Below the pieces are notes generated by a model. The model had not been told where the DNA came from and did no database searches. It worked only from the letters and a program-made list of their open reading frames with translations. A DNA stretch of 64,000 nucleotides from Cristatella mucedo (Eukaryota; Bryozoa; Phylactolaemata; Cristatellidae). The stretch covers positions 879,501 through 943,500 of the forward strand of contig WPIO01000098.1 in assembly GCA_009760855.2 (NCBI GenBank), in the 5' to 3' direction. Position numbers and translations under genes: made by a program. Positions within the stretch are counted from its first letter, which is position 1; every line of letters starts with the position of its first letter. This document shows positions 22,735 to 33,944 of the stretch, in pieces.

Positions 22735-25395
22735 CAAAGCAGTTGGATATTTTTTTATTCTTGTCAGCTGCTACAGCTCATCCATTGGCATTCGTACTAA
22801 AAGACAGACAAGTTTGCATTTAGAAAAGCAACAGCAGTGGGTGCTTACTACTAGTGGCCAATGGTGGAGCCAGGATAGCAGTCGACGTTTCTGATGTTCA
22901 CTATTCTAATTCCTGTGCTCAAATAAGAACAGAACGAACATTTCTGTGATTCGTCATAGAACTGGATGAAGAGTAGTAATGTCTATTAGCCATCTAGAGC
23001 TTGAGATTGCATTTGAGAATCGACGTCTTAAGCCGTTTCCAGTGGCATTATTTTAACTGTTTAACACTAGCTGAAGTTGCCTACTATGTGTTTACATTTT
23101 GCATGCTTTTCGTAAATAATGACAATCCTTGCAATGCCAGACACAAGTATTTCGTCCTTTAGACATACTACCGTCCGAGCTCCCATCCCCTACAAATTTC
23201 GCTAGTAAATCAACTAAAGCTGATACCACTATCGGGAACAGCAGGTCGTGCTCAATTGTACAAAATTCATTTTACTCATACGCCAATCACGTGGCTCCCA
23301 ATACATGTTTCACAGCAACCTGACCTGGTATATTCCACTCCTAACCATGTTTTTCTTGTTGTCTATTAACCATGCTAACACTAATCGTTTGATCGTGCTT
23401 GCTTTGCTGCAAATGCAGAGTGCTTTGAAACTGACTGGAGAAATAGAGTCCTATGATGGTGCTATAACAAATGCATTATTAATACCGTTATTTTATCATT
23501 AATCTATTTTATTTTTATATAACTGTCAAAAGATGACAGGTTGATAATGTTACCCCTAACAAACTATTTTGCTTAATCGTAGAAAGTTCATTGGATCCAT
23601 CTGATGTAGATAATGCTTAGTCTCAATGGCACGAGTGTCTTATTGTTAGTCACGTTACTGCCGGATGAGTAGGATGACTTTGGTACAACTATGCAGAACT
23701 TGCTTATTTTCCAGTGGTGCAAACATGAAGATTGCTGTTTACCTTCAGTTAATTACAGAGCTACCTTGAATTCAAACGAGCTATGACTTTGCTAAGTTGT
23801 TCGCATAAAATAGTGAATCCGTATTATTATCTCTCTTCGAAGAGAGCCGTAACTGTTTTCTGTGTGTATATCACTCTTTATTCGTGACGCAGGCATTGAA
23901 ATGCTTGCCACTAATGTATGACAGTGGTTCACTGTAACTTTGAAGAATGCATTTTTTACCTCGTGGAAGTGGGAATGTATGCAAAAATTACCCGAATTGA
24001 ATAGAATGTTTCAGAAGTAAATACTTACGGCAGCTAAAGTGCATTTCGCTTTTCAAACTATGGAGTAACTAGGTCTAAAAAGGTTATTGTTAAGTATGTT
24101 TGAAGAATTTACAGGATTTTTCGGCAAGGCATCAACTAGTTTGGTTAATTATGGTCTTTAGCATGTTTTCGGTGCCCATTCTTAAAAATCTTCAAGTATA
24201 AATACGTTTTATGAAATTCCAACTACTGGGAATACGTCAGTGACGGTATTTAGTTCACTGCCTTTCCTTTGGGAGAATTTTAGCTTAATTTGTCAAGGCC
24301 AATACTTGTAACTGTCGACTACTTTAATATTTTCTATTTCAGTGATACAACTTTGAAGGATTCTATAGCAATTTCTTTGCTGCTTCAAAGAAGTGAATTA
24401 TCGGCGATGAATACTAGTTCATGTGACTAAGTCTACATGCTCCTGACTGTTGGCAAGTGCAATTGTGGTGGTTGATGTCGCTTTTTAATTTCACCCGTGT
24501 TTGAGTGTGCATGATCATTAAAAGCAAGTGAATGCTTCAAATAAGGATACTTTTTTCTAAAAGTCAGGCGATGTTTAGACAGCTGTAGCAGTGCATGGGG
24601 TCAATGCATGACGCTTGACGGAGCCAAGATTTCTGTCCTAAACTTTGATAAGAGTAGTCATTCCTACCCTACACCACTTGTAACTACTTTGAAATGTTAT
24701 TATTGCAACAGGCCTTCAATGTAATGTATTTTTGAAGGCCCATGTCTTGCTACATCCATAGATTTGCTATCCCATTTACATCGTTGCAATTTATTAGCCG
24801 AGTTACCTTTCTCGTCTTCTACACCAATCAGGGTCCTCTACTTATCAGCATGCATGCAGCCTTTCCTCTAGAATATATTTAGCCTTTGACATGTGTGTAG
24901 TAGCTTTTAACCCCCTTTGCATACTTGATGAAATTTTGCAATCATGGGAACATAAATTAATCACGATATGTATTTTTGTTAAATAGTTGCTTGGGAATAA
25001 GGAACTATTACACAACTCATTCTTATGCACAAATAATTTGTTTAGCTCACTAAGGCACAAGTTGGTACAACTGAGCAGCTTCACATTTTGTCTTCTCAAA
25101 CGTACTGAAATGTTTCGTGTAGCCATTAGAATGACTTTGTCAGTCTATTGAATCACAGAGGGGACATGCAAAATGAGCAGACGTGTTAAAGCAATATCGA
25201 TTCCCAATTTTGATTTCAATGTCAAATGCAAGGAAAAACCAGTAAGACACGGTTGTTTCGCGGAATTGACAAGCATGCTTGTCAGCACCTATTGCTAAAC
25301 CTCAACGGTGTTATTGATCAATGTGTAAGCGCCATTCGTAGGCGCCATTTAGGCAGTACTAAGTTGTGTGCAAGGAATGCACGTTCTCTGAGACA
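22735..25395 (+). repeat. Block v, unit A
   Basis: AT-rich sequence shared in order with 42,845-46,208 and in part with 61,455-63,026. Matches include CAGCAGTGGGTGCTT (22,832), the stretch at 23,120-23,300 (to 43,440-43,640), TATGGAGTAACTAG (24,059, to 44,973) and the stretch at 24,340-24,640 (to 45,250-45,540). No conserved open frame was seen. Confidence 0.7.
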
Positions 25396-25957
25396 CACCC
25401 AGCCGATGTCATGTACGGTGTCTTTTGCTCGCTTATAACTGAAGAAAGTTAGCTTAGTTAGAAAGCTATGTGAGGATTGAAAATGGGAGTGCTTGATCGT
25501 TTTTTTGGATTTTCAAGGTGCTCTAGTCTACTTTTGACTTTTCATAAAAAAACATCTCAGTGAATCCCAGCTGCTAACAGTTTTTCCATTCTAATGATGA
25601 AAAGTACCTAAGATTCCTGTTAACTTCACATTACTTGCATAACAAATAGTCAGTGTGGACAATTTAGACTTGTTTTGGGCTAATGGCAGATTATTTATTG
25701 GATTGAAATACAATTTATCCACAGCAAGGAATGTACAAGCTTTTTCTGATAGTTCACGGAGATGTCAGAAGCCGTAAGTTATTGTGGCAAAACGGAAATT
25801 TGCCGAAGGTCAACCATAAAAGTATGTGCAGCACTAGATCTGAAATTAAAGTGTAGTTTGATTCGTTTGTTTGTCTCAACATTCAGTGTATTACCTTTCA
25901 GCTCTTGTGCTTCACAGGCAGACGCCCAGTGAGTCAATGGTCGCCACAGGCCACGAG

Positions 25958-26040
25958 AAATCCAACACTGTTGTATGCCCGACCTATATCCTGATTGCTT
26001 AATGCATGATATAGAACCGACATGCAAAAGTGACGGATTA
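25958..26040. other. Conserved stem-loop 1, copy B
   Basis: The arms are 25,958-25,989 and 26,009-26,040, with about 23 of 32 positions paired, around a 19-base loop containing CCTGATTGCTTAATGCATG. In the lower stem this copy has an A-T pair where units A, C and D have a C-G pair. That is a double change that keeps pairing. Confidence 0.7.
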
Positions 26041-26321
26041 CATGTTCATGCTCGTTCACTCACTGTAGCATTATGATTACAGTAACACAGAATTTTTATT
26101 TTAAATTGTGTCTTATTTTCTTTTTGTGCTTGTTCTGTATTCCAATCAATGGCTGCATTACTTGTCATTGTTAAGTATGGGCTAAAGCTGCTTTCTGTGT
26201 CTCGGCTGAGGCGACTGCATTTCTGGCAGTTGCTACCACTTCAAGCTGGCAGAGCTAGCATTTTTACGCTAAGGAAAAATACGACAAACGATCCGCTTGT
26301 ATGGCTTTTTAAAATAAAGGT

Positions 26322-26392
26322 GCTGCTGTAGCATTACTGTTCATCGTCATGCTATCTCTTCTCATGACGAAGTCTAGTATTGCTGTAACCGC
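26322..26392. other. Conserved stem-loop 2, copy B
   Basis: About 21 of 30 arm positions pair. The inner arms TCGTCATG and CATGACGA are perfectly complementary. An outer-stem pair that is T-A in unit A is A-T here. Confidence 0.65.
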
Positions 26393-29004
26393 AGTTCTTA
26401 CTGCTACAAGTAACCATTTTACTTTGGCGAACTGGAAATGATCAGATTGTTGTAAGTTCACGACTATGTCTGCAAATATCTTCCCTACGTTCAGTAGCAC
26501 GTTAGCACGTCTGATGATTCCATTTCCTTGCAATGTTGAGCTTTGCAGCTGACCTTCATACCTCAATATGCTTTTGCCGAAAAAAGGATTACAGACAGCA
26601 TGCGCCTGTTTTCAGGTTCTGTTTAAGAAGTACCAGGAAGGTAAGCCTGAGGATATGAGTTAATTTATTGAAGTGATTTGCTGTCATCCGAGATGCATCT
26701 CATTGTAATCATTGTACTTTATGCTCACAGCATCGTATTCTGCAAGGCAGCAGGCGAATCGACACTTAGGTATATTTATATTTAGAGCAAATCAGTCGAA
26801 GCTACGGTAAGAGTATGCATAGTTATATAAATCATTACGAAATTACCTTGTAGTTGAGAGTCGTACGACTGTCTTATCCATGTAGTGAATAAAATTTTGG
26901 TTCCAAAATAAAATCACGAATAGTTCTCAAAATTTTGCTATCAGAAATCTTTAACGCGAACAACTGCAGGTCTTTTTTGTATCAAGAGGTGGCAGACTGT
27001 AACCACCAAATTAGTCATACATAAAGTAACCGTTCTGGTCGTTAATGACATGTCTATTTAAAAAACATTTTAGTAAGTTATGTGCAAAACCTTTGTGCTA
27101 AAGATTGGCTTCACTGAATACTATTTAGAGACTTGCTAAGACGTTTCACACGATGTTGATACAAATTTATTAAAGTGGTGTATGTTGATATAAATGGAAC
27201 TGTTGTCAGCTTTTGTAGCATCGTTACTAAGACCAAAGGTTTTTTTCGTTGAAGCTCTGTTAATTTTTTGGCAGTTTCTGACTAGTATTTTATCGTTATG
27301 GCAAATCGACGCTTGCAATAGTACATTTTCAGATAGGTGAGCATTCAGCGAATCCACGTTTTCTGATGCATACTAAGGGCATTTACGGCACAAAATACGT
27401 GGAGATGCTTGCTGTTACTTCTTCAATTAACTGCCAAGCTTTACAAGTTGAATATTGAACAAAGTGCTATCGATTCGATAATTAATTTGATGGCAGTATC
27501 TATATGGTACAAATTTGTTTGATCAATTCATGTTCCTTGGAACACAAAATATACCTTAGCACTGAAATTCAAATATGCGTTGTATTCAAAGTAATCTAAG
27601 GGTTAATTATGGTAGAGTCCTGCCTAATTGTTAGGGGCAGCATTATTGTATTAGTTATAATGCATCTAGTTGGTTGACAACGCCTACCTGAGGTGGAGTA
27701 GGAAGTAAGTCAAACAATAAGTTCTATGCAGGCATTATTTATTAATATGTTGATATTATTAGTTACCTACGGATTACAGTTCATTGCAGGACTGACTAGC
27801 AAACTTAGATCGGCTATACGTGGAGGTACAATGATCTGTTGATTCGCTGTTATGGGATAGCCAGTGAAACACAGCTGCTGGCTAAAATGCAAGAATCCTG
27901 GTGGTTTGTAAATGTCAAGTTGAGTGCAAGGATTTTTTAATAATGAAATACAAGTCATGTTTGAAGGTAAAGCAAAAGCAAGATTATTCGATCATCAAAC
28001 ATTAATTATTGAAAAGGATTGTTAATGCCATGATGTTAGCTTGAAGAAGTAATAAAGCATGAGTTTCTGCAGGATAATAATGAGTATATATTACAATGTA
28101 TTACAGTGTAAACATGTTACATTTACTCATCATGCGATGCTGTGCTATGGGTAGGGCTACTGGAGACTTCCGGTATAGGATCAGGAGCTACACAACTGCC
28201 AATCTGGAAATAACGTCCAAGACTCATAGCTGCAGCAATGCTATCTAATCCTCGTACACAAAGTTGACGTTGGTAAGGCAGGCATCGTCATTTGGCTACC
28301 ATTTACACAGGGCTGCGAGCACAAAGGACCTCTGCACTGCTGACCTGTAGCCGGTGGACGAGAAAGACCGGACTATGACTTCGAACTTATCAAGCTTTTT
28401 CCGGGAAACCAACACATTTGCATACTTTCTGCCGTCAAACGGCACCATAAGCTTGACTAACGACCGCGTCGATGAGCATGTCCTGCTTGAAATCCGGACC
28501 CATCAAGCAAGGAGGCAGGATTCACCTAGACTTTAGAGAGAGCAATGTGGCTAGAAGGGTACCAATTAGGCGTCCGAGAGCCCTGGTAAGGCGAGCCGTT
28601 AATGCAGGCAGCATCTGCCGTCGTGGCGAAGATCACGGCACGTGGTCTCAGCCTTGATGCTGCAAAGGCCGTGCAAAGTTTGTGAGGTTCCAGCGTAAGA
28701 CGGGCTTCGTGTTGTGCCTACTGGCAGCATGTCCATAATCATTACGGCAAACTAACCACCAGGCCCGAAATGACAAACAGAGACCCATGATCTAAGCTTA
28801 GCTATTGGTCACGTTTCCGTTCGTTAGAAAGCACTGTCCGGCTCTAATCTGAGAGTTCGGAGTATACCCAAGCACAGAATTCGGCGAAACCAGCTAGCCC
28901 GGCATTTTGGATAAGGCAACTCGCAGTACAAACGACTCCTTTATCTAGGCGGAACGTTTGACACCAAATGGAAGTTCGAGGCGGCTTGAAAGATACGGTC
29001 ATAC

Positions 29005-29350
29005 ATAAGAATAATAATAAATATAATAATAATTCACCTGATTAAGCGCCCTCGGAGAACTTAATCTCTCTCTAGGCACTTTACATTTGCTGCAATGGGA
29101 AATGCAATTAAATGGTAAGTAAAATCATGCTTGAAAATCAAACAAAATAAATAACATGGTGAGGGGTGACATGCACAGGGTCAGCATGCAAATGCGGTTA
29201 GTGGCAGCATGCACAGTGTCAGCACGCATAAGCACGTGAAGGACGAATCACAGGGACCCACTAAATGCTGTCCTAAATAGGTGTGTTTTTAATTTCTTTT
29301 TAAATGTGGTCAGGTCAGGGGTTGTTCTGACGCAGGTCGGGATGGAGTTT
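29005..29350 (-). mobile_element. LINE family 1 3'-end fragment
   Basis: An ATA-rich tail at the left, then CTTAATCTCTCTCTAGGCAC and the rest of the 3' untranslated region, and the last codons of the ORF (GGTCAGGTCAGGGGTTGTTC). Inserted in LINE copy B and close in sequence to 54,960-55,260. Confidence 0.9.
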
Positions 29351-29998
29351 GCTTTTAGCATGGTCTCACATCCACCAGCAGCGAGGTTGGCCGATCCAGT
29401 TTACATGTCCGACGGCCTGTGCACTCAGATACGTTGAGTGCTCATCGTCTGGCAATTTCGTACCACCCATGCGGTCAAAGAACCGATATAGGTAGTGACG
29501 TGTGAGACGTCCCAAGCATGCATTTGAGGGACAGAGCAAGCGACATGCCCGAGTGACTATTTAAATCGCCGAGTTGGTCGTGAAGTATACAACACTAAGG
29601 CATCCAGCTGAGCGTATCACGAGCAGGAAGTGTGTCGAGCTTAAGTGGGGGAAGCCGTGGGCCGAGCTGCAGAGCTCGGCACTGCTCTTTTCAGTCAGCT
29701 TTAGGGCATTTGTATCTACCAGCCATGCCCAAAAGAGGTAATCGAGCGGTGACAGAAGGAATGTCCTTTAGGCATTAAACTTGTGCTAGTGGCCAGCTAG
29801 GCTGCCGGCAGTTACCAATAGTCACTGCCAGTGGAAGACAAGGCTTGCTCAATATTGGCCCAAGGCCGGAAAAACCCTGTGGGGATAGCATGTAGGCTGC
29901 AGAATGGTTCTCTGGCAGCTGGGGCACCTGTGGGCCCTGGGAGAAGATTAAAGCAGGCGCTGCCTCTGTGTCTCAGCAGGCACTTTTGCAGTACCTAT

Positions 29999-30214
29999 TC
30001 AGCCAGATCTGTATGCCAGTCGTCGAGAGAGGCACTTGGTGGTAAACATATGGGCCTGCAGGCTGGCGGACATGCCGTAAAATAAAGCAGGATCGTCTTC
30101 CAAAGCGCAGGAAGACGAATGGGTATGGTCTGGCATGATGCTGGACCCTGGACCTTCCAAGTGACTGACCGGCAGCTCTATCGCCAAGCTAAATAAGATC
30201 ATTGAGGCACGCAA
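29999..30214 (-). pseudogene. Reverse transcriptase remnant of the LINE, copy B
   Basis: A 71-codon frame reads ILFSLAIELPVSHL, then CALEDDPALFYGMSASLQ. This matches the end of RT motif B and motif C (usual form ADDLALF) of restriction-endonuclease LINEs. The Asp pair is kept but the residue before it is changed. Confidence 0.7.
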
Positions 30215-31789
30215 ACTGTGGCAGCCGCAGCTCCATACCCAAGTCCTCCAAGATAGGTTTCGTGAAACAACAAAAGTCCTAGTCTACCCAATTTTGATGG
30301 AGCACAGGGATCAGGGAGATATAAAGAACGCTTCCAGGTGTGTTTGCCGGAAAATGAATGCCGAGTACAATGCATCAGCATCCAGGCGTTCCCTGGCCGC
30401 CTCAATGGACACTCCACTCTGAAAGACTGCTCGAGGTGGGTATCCACACCAAGCACGAAGCCCTTTTGCAGGAAGACTGCAGCCTATCGCAGTGGGAATA
30501 CTTGCACAGCCTCGTAGATAGGCAGAACAAGAGCAGATTAATGAGCACTGGCAATGGCATGATTGTTCGAAAGTTACGTGTGGGCTTTTGGTTCCCCTTC
30601 TGGTGGATTAGGATTGTGAGACACGTATTCCATGATGAAGGGATGTCCCCAAAGCAGAGGCAGCCGTTGGGTTCGACAAACTATTGCACTCCACCACAAT
30701 TCACTCTAATGAGGAAATCAACGACCCGAAAAAAGCCTTGCCAAGCTATAATTTTGCCCTGATAGTTGAGTATACGTTCTAATATATGCCCACCAAATTC
30801 CATGTGGCTTTGGGCACCCACTCTGATGCAAACGAAGTTTGACGCAGGATGCCTGTTCAGCAATCCATCCCAATCCACCCTAATCCATCTCAATTCATTC
30901 TAGTTCCCGTCAAAAACCTACCACAAATCAGCTGCGAACACCTCAAAAAAGTTTTGAAATATTAAACTAGGCTATTTGCCACAATGTCACAGCCCACTGT
31001 GTGTGGAAAGTGCAATCAAATCCTTTCAAGTAATCGCCAGCATACAATCGCGAACAAGGAACGGCAATCGATAGCTATGTCCTGGTCAGTTCCCGGTATA
31101 TTTACGAGAAATTGGCATTGCGGAAGCCCAAATTGGCATTGCGAAAAAACCCTGCTGCGTCCAAAGCAAAACTGTGGAATTTTTAAGATGCGCTGTTTGC
31201 TAACTGTCAGCAATGCAAGGCAATCAAGAGCAATGGTAGGGTTCGAAAGCAAAATCCTAAAAAAATGACAAGATATGCCGTAATAAACGGCAATGTCATT
31301 CCGCGTAACATGTATCTGTGTTTTCACATAATTTTCATCCATTGTTCGCGTTCAACTGACCTTAATCAATGGCAACTGCTGGGTAAATGCACAAGCCAAT
31401 AATGGAGAGTAAAAAATGACCGAAAGTTGCAGAGAGAAGTTCCATCTGTCCTTGCGTATTGCACTACACTGCATTAAAAGGTGGGGCCACATCCTTTGAA
31501 ATAATTGACAAAGGCATAATCAAGGGCCACGCACGGCAATCGATGGCAATGGCCCGGTCTCTGCAGCAATCTGATTGAAATTTGGTGGAAATTAGCTGTT
31601 TTATTGTGTAAATATCCAACCACATAACGCTCACTGAGGGAACACATGCTGTCCTTCACCTCGTTCAACCTTGGGCAATCTATGGCAATCGATGGCCATT
31701 GGCCGAGACAATACAGCAGTCTGTGATTTTTACGATTACAAACGAAGTTGGCGGGAGAAGATCAATATTTTTCTCGCGTAACTGTGCTT

Positions 31790-32500
31790 AATTAAAAGTG
31801 CACTATTCAAAATAAAGATACCTTGATATTTGGAACTAGATGCTAGACTATGTAAAAGAGATGGGGCAAAGAGCTGCCACTACTGCATAACCGATCTCTA
31901 TGTTATTAAAGAATCGGGATAGAAGTTGGACATGCAGCAGTGGTCAATTAGTTGTGGCCCGTGCCAAGCAATAAGAAGCCATTGGGCGTGCTTCAGCCAA
32001 GCAGGAACACTGAAAATTAAGAGATTGATTTATGAATCATTGAAGCCTAATAAGCCGTAATTCAATATGAGATCGCATGCCACATTAACATGCGACATGA
32101 ACAACTTTCGACATTCACTGGATTGTACACGCCCAGCGAGTTTAAAACAATACCTGTACATTGCTTGCAGTCAATGATGTTTCTTTAAAGCAGATAATAA
32201 ATCTTCTATTGGCACACACAATTCTTGGTTAGCCACACTGACTATATTCTATGTGATAGCTTTGACTAAAAGTCACCAAAATACTGTCGCTATAGAAAAG
32301 TCGCTAGTGAGTCCCAATAAAAGACAGGTCCAGACTCTCGAAGCTTAAAATCTGACAAGACAAAGCACTCTCCTTCCTAAGTCTCATAATGTGGGCCTGG
32401 TTTAGTTTTAAGCAATCCAAAGACACAGTAAAGAATATCGGCCGCATGCACACATCGAAGTCCTGCTTTAAAAGTGTAGATGTGAACGAATAAAAGGTCA
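31790..32500 (-). repeat. Inverted copy of the stem-loop block inside the satellite
   Basis: Read on the minus strand, this segment matches the first 700 bases of each macro-unit. It includes the start-of-unit anchor (near 32,340-32,450), a segment around GTGTGGCT (near 32,235), a segment before the hairpin (near 31,960-32,020) and stem-loop 1 itself (31,877-31,944, about 19 of 26 arm positions paired). It lies between reverse-oriented satellite on its left and an L2 fragment followed by reverse satellite on its right. Either the block moved as a unit or it was carried by an inverted duplication of the array. Confidence 0.7.
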
Positions 32501-32524
32501 CACCCTAACCTGAGACGTATGTAG

Positions 32525-32870
32525 TTCCACGCGGTCCCGGTCTTTTTACGGTTTATACTAACGCTCTTGCTGACGTAATTTTCAGGCACAATCTAGGCTT
32601 GAACTTATATTCAGACGAAACTCAGTCGCATCTCAGCCTTGATGTCTCACCTTGATGTCTCTCACCCTTTCAGCTCGTTCAATTCTCCTAACTCCCTTGA
32701 TGCATGTGCTAATAAGGCTAGCACGTGCATGGCGGCACACTTTCTGAAATTGAATGATGATAAAACCAACTTACTAGTTATGAGTGAACCAAGGTTCAGC
32801 AAATCAAAAACGTTGAGTCTCATAATTGGCTCAGCAGGCAAATCTCCTTGTTCTACGGATTACCTCACCT
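32525..32870 (+). mobile_element. LINE family 1 RT fragment
   Basis: A plus-strand reading matches the RT end of family 1: a GP-LF-like segment, ADVI and a decayed motif C (YSDE instead of YADD), then MAAHFLKLNDDKTNLLVM. It starts where the inverted stem-loop block ends. Confidence 0.75.
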
Positions 32871-33142
32871 ACCTTAATCCACTGCAATTAGCTCTAATTA
32901 AACCAAAATCAACTATACGTTGGTGCAGCCTAGCTTAAATGCTTGCGGCTTTTCTAACACACGTTGAATTCTAACTGGTCACTTAATTTAATCGTATCGC
33001 ATGCAGGCCTACTTATGCCAATGAGCTTGATTACTGGAGGCCTGTACTGCAATCCACAGGAATCCTCCGAAATCCACTGCAGTATACTTCCAATCCACCA
33101 CATGTAAGTTGCCCAAAGCTCTAAAAAGTGTATGATATCTAA

Positions 33143-33250
33143 ATAATAACAATAATAATAATGATTTACTTGATGTAGTGCCCTAAGAGAACTTAATCTC
33201 TTTCTAGGCGCTTTACATTTGCTGCAAACTGCATGGTAAATGTACCCAGA
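33143..33250 (-). mobile_element. LINE family 1 3' tail
   Basis: AATAATAATAATGATTTACT followed by TAATCTCTTTCTAGGCGCTT and ACATTTGCTGCAAA. Short 5'-truncated copy within the satellite. Confidence 0.75.
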
Positions 33251-33944
33251 CATATTCGCGTGATTCCTCTCACCCTGTCTCACGATGTCATCTGAATTAA
33301 GAATGCAGCATGGGCCAACACGGCAATCTATTAAAGTCTACGCTCTAACGAAGAAATGACGTTTGAAGAGCTCTTTTTTATTGTAAATAGTAGTACACTC
33401 TGCAAAAATGGCCCTCCTAAAGTTTTATCTGCCTTGGCATGGCCGTTCTTGTGCAGTGCCCTGCTATCAACTCGAGTATCCCGGATCAATATCCCAATCC
33501 CCTCTAATTAACAGCATTCATAGCAAAACGACTAGAAATAGTGTACCTCGAGCACCAGTTATATTGCACATTAAATTTCACCGTTTCGTGTGCACAACCA
33601 CTTAAAATAAAAAGGTGCAGCCAGGGAATCTGTCAATGAGTGCATATCGTCCGAAATGACCTCGAGAAAAAATAACACAATCCTCACTACTCCACTGCAA
33701 ACCATCTTTGAATCACCTCAGCGAAGCTACATTTTACATTGCATAAAGCTCTAGACTCGGTTGAAAATGCACATACACAACTTCGCTCCAGAGTGTTTGC
33801 GAGTTATATTGCAATGCGATGCAGTCGACTGCAATGGGCCTATCCCGTACAGCCAGTCACCCTAATCCACCTGACTCCCCTGCCATCCTTATATTACCAG
33901 ATGTGAACTTTAGCTATGCACATCCAACACTCGATTTGCGACAG

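Larger units (their letters stand above)
1..25395 (+). repeat. Macro-repeat unit A (about 25.4 kb)
   Basis: This is the first of three and a bit collinear copies of a very large direct repeat. Anchor points with matching sequence are 22 (to 25,417, 47,406 and 63,048), 520 (to 25,981, 47,902 and 63,546), 931 (to 26,363, 48,293 and 63,931), 2,971 (to 28,192), 18,384 (to 40,012 and 60,247) and 22,834 (to 42,975). Offsets within the unit agree to within tens of bases between anchors, except where transposons have been inserted. The left edge of the window defines the phase, so the unit boundary is arbitrary. Unit A is the longest because it gained several L2/CR1-type copies between 9 and 22.7 kb. 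Confidence 0.75.
28085..30800 (-). mobile_element. LINE with restriction-like endonuclease, copy B (decayed)
   Basis: Same element and place as in unit A. The minus-strand order is RT remnant (29,999-30,460), thumb/linker, zinc knuckle remnant (near 28,660), endonuclease (28,290-28,520) and 3' end near 28,090. The RT catalytic Asp pair is still visible at 30,092-30,097, but the preceding Ala is Glu. The endonuclease has a frameshift and stops. A LINE family 1 tail has been inserted at 29,005-29,350. The 5' part of the element seems to lie at 38,480-38,860, beyond the satellite. Confidence 0.75.
30840..33935 (-). repeat. Satellite, reverse-oriented array, unit B
   Basis: The core appears reversed, as in GGCAATCGATGGCAATGG (near 31,532) and CAATCGATGGCCATTGG (near 31,686). 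Cores near 30,850, 31,045, 31,215, 31,370, 31,530 and 31,690 are 155-195 bp apart. Further reversed units lie at 32,880-33,930. In between lie the inverted stem-loop block (31,790-32,500), an L2 fragment (32,525-32,870) and a short L2 tail (33,143-33,250). Confidence 0.78.
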
